Part shown: in pieces, positions 1 to 4,942 of the stretch
Layout of the letters: every line of letters begins with the position of its first letter
Position numbering within the stretch: position 1 is the stretch's first letter
Assembly (NCBI GenBank): GCA_001771975.1
Contig: MERE01000195.1
Coordinates: 1 to 9,095 of the forward strand
DNA: 9,095 bases
From: Betaproteobacteria bacterium RIFCSPLOWO2_02_FULL_68_150
GTDB taxonomy: Bacteria; Pseudomonadota; Gammaproteobacteria; Burkholderiales; SG8-39
Direction: 5' to 3'
Made by a program: the position numbers and the translations under genes
The notes under the pieces: generated by a model
Seen by the model: the letters and a program-made list of their open reading frames with translations, nothing else
Databases searched by the model: none
What the model was told of the DNA's origin: nothing

Positions 1-273
1 ACCCAGCATCACGATCGCGCCGTCGCGGCGGTTGTTGCCGGTGTCCGAGAATTCGAAGCTGTAGGTGCGCACGATCCTGAGCCGTCCGTCGTCGTCGCGC
101 GCCAGGCGCAGGCGCGTGAACGCGACCGTATCGTCGAGGAACTGAAGGCCGTTGCGCTCGCAGGCCGCGCGTCCGGCGTGCACCGCGCGTTCGCGGGCAC
201 GCAGGCTGTCGGCCCAGAGCAACGCGCCCGCGGCGAGCGCGAGGATGGCGAGCAATTCCCAGAAAGGCGGCAT
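1..273 (-). CDS. DUF3301 domain-containing protein, 5' part (continues past left edge)
   Basis: The reverse strand is open from the ATG at 273 to position 1 (91 codons, no stop), so the C-terminus lies outside the window. The N-terminus has one hydrophobic segment (about residues 4-20, FWELLAILALAAGALLW) and then ADSLRARERA, a pattern I recognise from the DUF3301 family of small proteobacterial proteins. Further family-like stretches are LQFLDDTVAF (about 44-53) and YSFEFSDTGNN (about 71-81). The likely product is a single-pass inner-membrane protein with a short cytoplasmic or periplasmic domain; its function is unknown. An in-frame ATG at 288 would add five residues; neither start has a clear Shine-Dalgarno. 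It is transcribed away from lysC, with about 100 bp between the two starts. Confidence is high that it is a real gene, moderate for the start. Confidence 0.72.
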   Translation of the reverse strand, partial: MPPFWELLAILALAAGALLWADSLRARERAVHAGRAACERNGLQFLDDTVAFTRLRLARDDDGRLRIVRTYSFEFSDTGNNRRDGAIVMLG

Positions 274-345
274 TTGGACCGTGGCCATGAACCATTCAGC
301 GCGCCGATTCTAGCCAAGCGTGCCGCTGCCGCTTCTGCTTTCCGC

Positions 346-351
346 TAAAAT
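346..351 (+). promoter_or_regulatory. Possible -10 element of lysC
   Basis: TAAAAT matches the sigma-70 -10 consensus at five of six positions and lies 21 bp before the lysC ATG, which would give a leader of about 15 nt. No good -35 hexamer sits 16-18 bp upstream, and lysC lacks an obvious Shine-Dalgarno, so this is only a weak candidate. Confidence 0.25.
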
Positions 352-372
352 CCGCGCTTTTCGCAAGCCTGC

Positions 373-1629
373 ATGTCCCTGATCGTCCAAAAATTCGGCG
401 GCACCTCGGTCGGCTCGGTCGAGCGCATCCGCAACGTCGCGCGGCGGGTCGCCAAGTGGCGGGCGGCCGGCCACGACGTGGTGGTCGTGCCTTCGGCCAT
501 GGCGGGCGAGACCAACCGGCTGATCGCGCTGGCGAAAGAGGTCCAGCCCCATCCGGATCCGCGCGAGCTGGACGTGATCGCATCGACCGGCGAGCAGGTG
601 ACGATCGGGCTGCTCGCCATGGCGCTCACTGAACTCGGCGTGCGCGCGAAGAGCTACACCGGCTGGCAGGTGAAGTTCCTCACCGACTCCGCCCACACGC
701 GCGCGCGCATCGTCTCGATCGACCAGGAGCGCATCCGCGCCGACCTGGCGCAGGGCTGCGTCGTGGTGGTCGCGGGGTTCCAGGGGGTCGACGAGGCGAA
801 CAACATCACCACGCTCGGGCGCGGCGGCTCGGACACCTCCGCGGTGGCGCTCGCCGCCGCGCTCCGGGCCGACGAGTGCCAGATCTACACCGACGTCGAC
901 GGCGTCTACACCACCGACCCGCGGCTCGTGCCCGAGGCGCGGCGCCTGCGCACCATCACCTTCGAGGAAATGCTCGAGATGGCGAGCGGCGGAACCAAGG
1001 TGCTGCAGATCCGCTCGGTCGAATTCGCCGGCAAGTACCGGGTGCCGACGCGCGTGCTCTCGAGCCTGACCGATCCGCTGCTGCCGGTCGAGGCCGAAGC
1101 GCGCTCGGGCACGCTCATCACTTTCGAGGAAGATCCGCACATGGCGATGGAAAAAGCCGTCATTTCCGGCGTTGCGGCGCAACGCGGCGAAGCGAAGATC
1201 ACCGTCCACAGCGTGCCGGACAAGCCGGGCATCGCCTACGCGATCCTCGGCCCGATCGCCGACGCGCACATCGAGGTCGACGTGATCGTGCAGAACGTGA
1301 GCCACGACGGCATGACCGACCTGTCGTTCACGGTGTCGCGCGCCGACCTGCCCAATGCGCTCAAGATCCTGCGCGAGCAGGTGCAGCCGCACATCCGCTG
1401 CAAGGACGTGACCGGCGAGGAGCGCATCGCCAAGATCTCGATCGTCGGCATGGGGATGCGCTCGCACGCCGGCATCGCGGCGAAGATGTTCCGCACCCTC
1501 GCCGAGGAGGGCATCAACATCCAGATGATCTCCACCTCGGAAATCAAGATCACCGTCGTGGTCGACGAAAAATACGCCGAGCTCGCGGTGCGCGTGCTGC
1601 ACCGGGCGTTCGAGCTCGAGCAGGAGTAA
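373..1629 (+). CDS. lysC: Aspartate kinase
   Basis: Cytoplasmic enzyme that phosphorylates L-aspartate with ATP to 4-phospho-L-aspartate, the first step to lysine, threonine, methionine and diaminopimelate. The 418-residue length fits the monofunctional betaproteobacterial form. The amino acid kinase domain fills about residues 1-240: KFGGTSVGS at 7-15 (catalytic Lys7), SAMAGETNRL near 41-50, TTLGRGGSDTSA near 152-163 and YTDVDGVYTTDPR near 174-186. Two ACT domains follow, about 265-340 and 345-415 (SVPDKPGIAY and SIVGMGMRSHAG begin them), the usual site of feedback inhibition by lysine and threonine. The ATG at 373 gives the canonical N-terminus MSLIVQKFGG, although no strong ribosome site precedes it. 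It is the first gene right of a divergent DUF3301 gene and ends 65 bp before a tRNA-Ser, possibly cotranscribed with it. The identification is secure. Confidence 0.97.
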   Translation: MSLIVQKFGGTSVGSVERIRNVARRVAKWRAAGHDVVVVPSAMAGETNRLIALAKEVQPHPDPRELDVIASTGEQVTIGLLAMALTELGVRAKSYTGWQVKFLTDSAHTRARIVSIDQERIRADLAQGCVVVVAGFQGVDEANNITTLGRGGSDTSAVALAAALRADECQIYTDVDGVYTTDPRLVPEARRLRTITFEEMLEMASGGTKVLQIRSVEFAGKYRVPTRVLSSLTDPLLPVEAEARSGTLITFEEDPHMAMEKAVISGVAAQRGEAKITVHSVPDKPGIAYAILGPIADAHIEVDVIVQNVSHDGMTDLSFTVSRADLPNALKILREQVQPHIRCKDVTGEERIAKISIVGMGMRSHAGIAAKMFRTLAEEGINIQMISTSEIKITVVVDEKYAELAVRVLHRAFELEQE

Positions 1630-1694
1630 ACTGCGCTCCGCGGCAATCGCCCCGAGGTCGGAAGGCGAAAATTGCCGAAGTTGACCTAAGACCA

Positions 1695-1787
1695 GGAGTG
1701 ATGCCCGAGTGGCCGAAGGGGGCGCCCTGCTAAGGCGTTATACGGGCAAAACCCGTATCGAGGGTTCGAATCCCTCTCACTCCGCCA
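1695..1787 (+). tRNA. tRNA-Ser (anticodon GCT)
   Basis: A type II tRNA of 93 nt with the CCA end encoded. The acceptor stem is GGAGTGA (1695-1701) with TCACTCC (1777-1783). The anticodon stem 1722-1726/1734-1738 holds the loop CTGCTAA, giving anticodon GCT at 1729-1731 for codons AGC and AGU. The long variable arm TACGGG/CCCGTA (1741-1746/1752-1757) with loop CAAAA is typical of serine tRNA. The T arm is GAGGG-TTCGAAT-CCCTC (1760-1776), followed by discriminator G and CCA. It follows lysC by 65 bp with no clear promoter of its own, so readthrough from lysC is plausible. No U-tract terminator is seen after it. Confidence 0.97.
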
Positions 1788-2015
1788 GACCCTTCCGTTC
1801 ATAATGCCGAAGTGCCGCCTCAATTGCGTACTCGCCTGATCTGGATCAAGAAACCTGCGACCAGGACCTTGCGCAAGCAGGCGAGCCGCGGAATAGTCCA
1901 GCCATCAACGCCCGGCGCGGCGAGTACTGGCGCCGCACCGCGTGGAAGTCTTGGCGCTCATTGAAGGCGCCGCAGGAGACGCGACCCGACATGCGTCGCG
2001 CAATGGGGGATGCAA
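1788..2015. other. Intergenic stretch after tRNA-Ser, no gene recognised
   Basis: The 228 bp between the tRNA and the small ORF contain no convincing reading frame. They look less GC-rich than the flanking lysC, and contain the FNR-like dyad listed separately, a TTGCGCAA palindrome at 1869-1876, and no terminator hairpin with a T-tract. Reading frames through it on either strand give arginine-rich, family-less translations. Confidence 0.5.
1836..1849 (+). promoter_or_regulatory. FNR/Anr-like dyad (9 of 10 consensus bases)
   Basis: CTGAT-CTGG-ATCAA differs from the FNR-family consensus TTGAT-N4-ATCAA at only the first base. A rightward promoter activated from -41.5 would start near 1884, upstream of the small ORF at 2016, but I see no good -10 hexamer at the expected place (1872-1877). 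It may be functional, or chance: short AT-rich dyads do occur at random. Confidence 0.3.
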
Positions 2016-2288
2016 ATGCCGACAGGAAACGTAAGCGCCGAAGTGATCTCATGTCCCGGGAGACTGGGAGACGCTCAATACACCGCACTGCAGGTCAACG
2101 TGGAAGGCTTCAACAGTCCCTACGTACTCACCCTGGCGATGCCTGCGCTCGGATTTCGCGCGCTCAGCGAGCAGGTGGACACGACCGAGTTGTATCGCGC
2201 ATTGGCGCACGCGATCAACGTTGCAAGCGTCGATATTGCGGTGAGCAGACGCCTGCCCAAGGCAAACGTGGTTGCCGACGCTTGCTGA
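2016..2288 (+). CDS. Small hypothetical protein (90 aa)
   Basis: I do not recognise this protein. Of the overlapping frames here, it is the only one with a balanced composition rather than an arginine/alanine-rich shadow: hydrophobic stretches such as YVLTLAMPALGF (near 36-47) alternate with polar residues, and LYRALAHAINVASVDIAV looks like a helix followed by a strand. The ATG at 2016 has GGGGGA five bases upstream; an in-frame ATG at 2010 would add two residues. By my count about 70 percent of codons end in G or C, clearly fewer than in lysC or the pps genes, which may mean recent acquisition, weak selection or that it is not a gene. No signal peptide or membrane segment is evident. It converges on the flavin-fold gene, ending 19 bp from that gene's stop. 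Confidence 0.4.
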   Translation: MPTGNVSAEVISCPGRLGDAQYTALQVNVEGFNSPYVLTLAMPALGFRALSEQVDTTELYRALAHAINVASVDIAVSRRLPKANVVADAC

Positions 2289-2307
2289 TGATCTAAGCGC
2301 GGTGAGG

Positions 2308-2340
2308 CTAGCGCGCGTCGTGCAAAGCGTCGCTCGCTAG
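2308..2340. repeat. Imperfect inverted repeat between convergent genes
   Basis: CTAGCGCGCG (2308-2317) can pair with CGCTCGCTAG (2331-2340) at nine of ten positions around a 13-nt loop. It overlaps the last codons and stop of the minus-strand gene and lies just past the plus-strand ORF. Neither side has a T-tract, so it is not a standard intrinsic terminator; it might still slow or stabilise transcript ends. Confidence 0.25.
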
Positions 2341-2796
2341 ATCGATCTCGTCCCGGTGGCCGAAGGCCACCGAGTTGTCGACGAAGCAAAGACGCTGGGG
2401 GACGATTTTGTACCAGCGCACCTTCGCCAGCGCCGCGACGATCGAAGCGGGTGCCTGCGCCAGCTTGCCGACCACCGGATACTTCTCGCCATACAGCAGC
2501 CGCGCCCGCTTCTCCTCGTCGCCTGAAATTTCGCCGGCGGCACCCTCGAGCTGCACCCCCTTGATGTTCGGCCAGTCAGCGTAGTCTTCCTGAATGGCTG
2601 CCGCTACACGCGGACTGCGCGCGAGATCCAGGCTGTGGCGGCTTGCTGGCGCCGAAAGCCAGTAGAGCGTGAAGCCCTCGTTGGCGTAGAAAACCGCCGC
2701 CGCCCAAGGCCCGTCGCTGCCTTGCGTGGCCAGCGTCATGACGTGGTGCGCGCGCAGATACTCCAGCACGCGCGCGCGTAGCGCTTCCTGCGTCAA
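2308..2796 (-). CDS. Pyridoxamine 5'-phosphate oxidase-like (YhbP/UPF0306-type) protein
   Basis: A 162-residue protein with the split-barrel flavin-binding pattern of the pyridoxamine phosphate oxidase-like superfamily. Visible family stretches are HHVMTLAT (17-24), AVFYANEGFTLYWLS (34-48), SRHS (52-55), PRVAAAI (62-68) and IKGVQLEG (78-85), close to the UPF0306/YhbP group of E. coli. Such proteins bind FMN, F420 or heme-related ligands, but the activity of this group is not established, so no reaction is claimed. The likely start is TTG at 2796, which overlaps the TGA stop of the upstream regulator in the four-base string TTGA, pointing to translational coupling within one transcript; there is no good Shine-Dalgarno of its own. 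The TTG start places the conserved HHVMTLAT at the usual distance from the N-terminus. Its role beside a phenol sensor is unknown. Confidence 0.82.
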   Translation of the reverse strand: MTQEALRARVLEYLRAHHVMTLATQGSDGPWAAAVFYANEGFTLYWLSAPASRHSLDLARSPRVAAAIQEDYADWPNIKGVQLEGAAGEISGDEEKRARLLYGEKYPVVGKLAQAPASIVAALAKVRWYKIVPQRLCFVDNSVAFGHRDEIDLASDALHDAR

Positions 2797-4535
2797 GGCT
2801 GGGCGGCAGGCGGTTCTACGGGCAGCGCGGGCGGCGCTTCGTTCCCACTCTGCGTCTCCTCGTGCAGCCGCTTCAGGCGATACGCGATCTGCGGCCGCGT
2901 CAGGCCGAGCATGCGTGCGGCCGACGACAGGTTGCCGCGCGCCTTGTCTACAGCAGTCTCGAGCAGCATTGCCTCGACCTGGTCGAGTGTCAGCACGCCG
3001 TTGAACACCGCCTCGCAGAGCCGTTTCGCGGTGTCGCTGCGGTTCAGGTCGAGGCTGCCGTTCACGCCCAGGCCGAACTCGGGCGCCTGGCCGCCGCTGC
3101 AGGAAAACAGATGCTCGACCTCGATGCGCGTGCCCCCCGGCGCGAGGATCACGCCGCGCTCGATCATGTTCTGCAGTTCGCGGATGTTGCCGGGCCAGGG
3201 GTAGGTGAGCAGGGCGCGCTTGGCCTTGTCGGTGAAGCCGCGCAGTTTCTTGCCGTGGATCGCCGAATATCTTGCGAGGAAGCGTTTTGCCAGTGGCGAG
3301 ATGTCTTCCTTGCGCTCCCTGAGCGGCGGAATCTCGATCTGGTAGGCGTTGAGGCGGTAATAGAGGTCGGGTCGGAAACGCCCTTCCTTGACGCGTTGCT
3401 GCAGGTCCGAGTTGGTGGCGGCCACCAGCCGCACGCTGATCTTGCGCGTCTTCTGGTCGCCGAGGCGCTCCAGCTCGCCTTCCTGCAGCACGCGCAGCAG
3501 CTTGCCCTGCGCCGGCAGCGGCAGATCGCCGATCTCGTCGAGGAAGAGCGTCCCGCCGTCGGCGCGCTCGAATCGGCCGGGACGCGAGACGAGCGCACCG
3601 GTGTAGGCACCTTTCTCGACGCCGAACAACTCGGATTCGACCAGGTCGTGCGGGATCGCCGCGCAGTTCACCGCCAGGAACGGCCGCTCGCGGCGCGCGC
3701 CCATATCATGCAGCGCCCGCGCGAACAATTCCTTGCCGACGCCGGTTTCGCCGAGCAGCAGCACGCTGATGTTGCTTCCGGCGGCGGGCTTGAGCAGATT
3801 GTAGGCGGTGCGGAAACCGGGTGAATTGCCCACCATGTCGGCGGGCAGCTTTTCCAGCTCGCCGATGGTGGAGCGCAGCTGCACCACCTGCGTCTGCAGC
3901 TCGAGCAACTGGTCCGCGATCGGTTCCCGGTTGCTGAAGTGCCGGTATTCGCTGGCGTCGTCCCACTCCTCGATGGGCTTGCCGACGATGCGGCAGTTGT
4001 TCTGCCCCATGCCGACGCACTCGATTTCCTTGTACAGGATCGGCCGGCCCATGAAGGCCGAGGTATAGCCGCAGGCATAGCCGATCTGGGTCCAGCACAC
4101 CGGGGCGTGATGAGTGCCGTAGTAATGCCGGTGCCATTGGCCCTCCCACGAATTTTCCCAGAGAAATTCGCCGTAGAACTTGCCCGCGGCGCGATCCAGC
4201 TCGAGGCGGATCGGCGTCACCCGCACGATGCCCTCCAGCGTGTGCAGCTGCGGGCCGGTCATGAAGGCCTCGAGGTCGCTCGAATTCTGCGCGCGCGTGC
4301 GCGCGAGCTCCGCATCGCGCACGCCGGAGGCGTAACCCATGCGCGTGAGCAGTCCCTGCGCGCGGTCCATCCCGAGCGTGTCGATCAGTTCCTTGCGCAG
4401 CGAAGCCTGCGCCTCCGCGTGCACCAGCAGCATGCGGTGCTCGTGCAGCCAGATCTGGCCGGTCTCGGCGCAAAAATGTACGCGCGCGCGCAGGTCGTCG
4501 CTGTCGGCGCGCGTTACGACTCGAAGCTTGCTCAT
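2793..4535 (-). CDS. Sigma-54-dependent phenol-responsive activator (XylR/DmpR/MopR family)
   Basis: A 580-residue enhancer-binding protein that would bind upstream DNA and, on sensing an aromatic effector, use ATP to open sigma-54 promoters. Domains in order: XylR_N sensor (about 1-125), V4R (about 126-190), linker (about 191-230), AAA+ domain (about 235-470) and a Fis-type helix-turn-helix (about 530-558). Walker A is GETGVGKE (262-269), Walker B GGTLFLDE (327-334), the sigma-54 contact loop GAYTGA (309-314, usually GAFTGA), and the arginine-finger region is near 388-408. From memory of the MopR structure, its phenol contacts His106 and Trp134 and zinc ligands Cys155, Glu178, Cys181, Cys189 match His98, Trp126, Cys147, Glu170, Cys173 and Cys181 here, all offset by eight, so phenol is the probable effector. 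ATG at 4535 is chosen because GGAGGG lies seven bases upstream; the longer frame to 4583 lacks this. It is divergent to ppsA, fitting control of that operon. A counterpart in Aromatoleum is called PdeR. Confidence 0.93.
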   Translation of the reverse strand: MSKLRVVTRADSDDLRARVHFCAETGQIWLHEHRMLLVHAEAQASLRKELIDTLGMDRAQGLLTRMGYASGVRDAELARTRAQNSSDLEAFMTGPQLHTLEGIVRVTPIRLELDRAAGKFYGEFLWENSWEGQWHRHYYGTHHAPVCWTQIGYACGYTSAFMGRPILYKEIECVGMGQNNCRIVGKPIEEWDDASEYRHFSNREPIADQLLELQTQVVQLRSTIGELEKLPADMVGNSPGFRTAYNLLKPAAGSNISVLLLGETGVGKELFARALHDMGARRERPFLAVNCAAIPHDLVESELFGVEKGAYTGALVSRPGRFERADGGTLFLDEIGDLPLPAQGKLLRVLQEGELERLGDQKTRKISVRLVAATNSDLQQRVKEGRFRPDLYYRLNAYQIEIPPLRERKEDISPLAKRFLARYSAIHGKKLRGFTDKAKRALLTYPWPGNIRELQNMIERGVILAPGGTRIEVEHLFSCSGGQAPEFGLGVNGSLDLNRSDTAKRLCEAVFNGVLTLDQVEAMLLETAVDKARGNLSSAARMLGLTRPQIAYRLKRLHEETQSGNEAPPALPVEPPAAQP

Positions 4536-4561
4536 GGCAATACCCTCCAACCTATGGGCGG

Positions 4562-4567
4562 TTCTAG
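4562..4567 (-). promoter_or_regulatory. Possible -10 element of the regulator gene
   Basis: On the minus strand TAGAAC matches TATAAT at four of six bases. Transcription would begin about 4554-4555, leaving a leader of about 20 nt that just includes the GGAGGG ribosome site (4543-4548). The centre of the FNR-type box at 4589-4602 would be 40.5-41.5 bp upstream of this start, the class II activator position. Confidence 0.35.
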
Positions 4568-4588
4568 GTGGGCCGCGCCGCACTGTGC

Positions 4589-4602
4589 TTGATGGAGATC
4601 AA
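4589..4602 (-). promoter_or_regulatory. FNR/Anr-type box, perfect dyad
   Basis: TTGAT-GGAG-ATCAA is a full match to the FNR-family consensus TTGAT-N4-ATCAA. Its centre (4595.5) is 60 bp upstream of the regulator's start codon and about 41 bp from that gene's inferred transcription start, the position from which FNR-type proteins activate. It is about 290 bp from the ppsA start site, so action on the regulator gene is likelier. Its right half also resembles half of a XylR/DmpR site (GATCAAT), so it could instead be an additional activator site. Confidence 0.55.
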
Positions 4603-4651
4603 TGATATCCGCACGCGCCGCGCGAGCGCGCGTTCGGCGCAGCGGCGCGCA

Positions 4652-4667
4652 TTTACCAAATGATCAA
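4652..4667 (+). promoter_or_regulatory. Distal upstream activating site for the XylR/DmpR-type regulator
   Basis: TTTACCAAATGATCAA matches 13 of 16 bases of the XylR/DmpR-type dyad TTGATCAATTGATCAA (consensus from memory). Its centre is about 228 bp upstream of the inferred ppsA transcription start. Confidence 0.5.
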
Positions 4668-4691
4668 TCGCACCATCGCGCGCGCCGGAAA

Positions 4692-4707
4692 CTCATGAAT
4701 TGATCAC
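4692..4707 (+). promoter_or_regulatory. Proximal upstream activating site for the XylR/DmpR-type regulator
   Basis: CTCATGAATTGATCAC matches 12 of 16 bases of the XylR/DmpR-type dyad. It is centred 40 bp from the distal site, close to four helical turns, so both sites would face the same side of the DNA, and about 188 bp upstream of the inferred ppsA start. Paired sites of this kind are how regulators of this class form the active oligomer. Confidence 0.5.
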
Positions 4708-4792
4708 CCGTCGGCATGGCGGCACCTACTGCGGCCGTGGTGCGCGGCGGCGCCTTTTCTCGCGTGTGCAGAAATGCCGGATCTCCGTGTAG

Positions 4793-4805
4793 ATTCAGTC
4801 TGTTG
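4793..4805 (+). promoter_or_regulatory. Possible IHF site
   Basis: ATTCAGTCTGTTG matches seven of nine fixed positions of WATCAANNNNTTR and lies between the activator sites and the sigma-54 promoter, where a DNA bend would help looping. The match is weak and is supported mainly by position. Confidence 0.22.
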
Positions 4806-4860
4806 CGATCGAAGCCCCCGGGCGCTGCGAGACCTGGTTGCTGCTCTGCGCAATCGAACG

Positions 4861-4877
4861 GCGGCACGGACTTTGCA
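4861..4877 (+). promoter_or_regulatory. Sigma-54 (-24/-12) promoter of the pps operon
   Basis: CGGCACG-GACT-TTGCA (4862-4877) matches the sigma-54 consensus TGGCACG-N4-TTGCA at all but the first base, with the invariant GG (4863-4864) and GC (4875-4876) separated by exactly 10 bp. Transcription would begin near 4888, giving a leader of about 55 nt before ppsA. The divergent regulator is of the class that activates such promoters. Confidence 0.85.
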
Positions 4878-4927
4878 GTTGGAATCGGGTACCACCGGCT
4901 GCGCGGCGCGCCGGTCCACCGCTCAAC

Positions 4928-4933
4928 AGGAGG
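4928..4933 (+). promoter_or_regulatory. Ribosome binding site deciding the ppsA start
   Basis: A full AGGAGG lies nine bases before the ATG at 4943. It rules out the longer in-frame start at 4838, which would also place the sigma-54 promoter inside the coding region. Confidence 0.85.
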
Positions 4934-4942
4934 AGACGCCCC

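Noticed and set aside
9..317. A 102-codon minus-strand frame at the left edge
   Set aside because: It is Ser/Arg/Pro-rich and out of frame with the DUF3301 reading, which has a membrane segment and family motifs.
310..1602. A 430-codon minus-strand frame opposite lysC
   Set aside because: It mirrors the lysC codons, has a His/Arg/Asp-rich composition, and no recognisable motif or ribosome site.
1961..2296. A plus-strand 111-codon frame overlapping the small ORF
   Set aside because: Very arginine-rich and without motifs; the frame starting at 2016 has a far more protein-like composition.
2120..2389. A minus-strand 89-codon frame overlapping the end of the flavin-fold gene
   Set aside because: It overlaps the C-terminus of a recognised family protein in another frame and shows a shadow composition.
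4536..4583. A 16-residue N-terminal extension of the phenol regulator
   Set aside because: The GGAGGG site seven bases before the internal ATG at 4535 favours the shorter form, and the extension overlaps the inferred promoter.
4603..4651. CGCG-rich string between the FNR-type box and the distal activator site, considered as a hairpin or repeat array
   Set aside because: The alternating CG runs can pair in many ways, but there is no single defined stem or repeating unit; this fits high GC content alone.
4838..4942. A 35-residue N-terminal extension of PpsA
   Set aside because: It would begin upstream of the sigma-54 promoter, lacks a ribosome site, and the AGGAGG nine bases before 4943 fixes the start.
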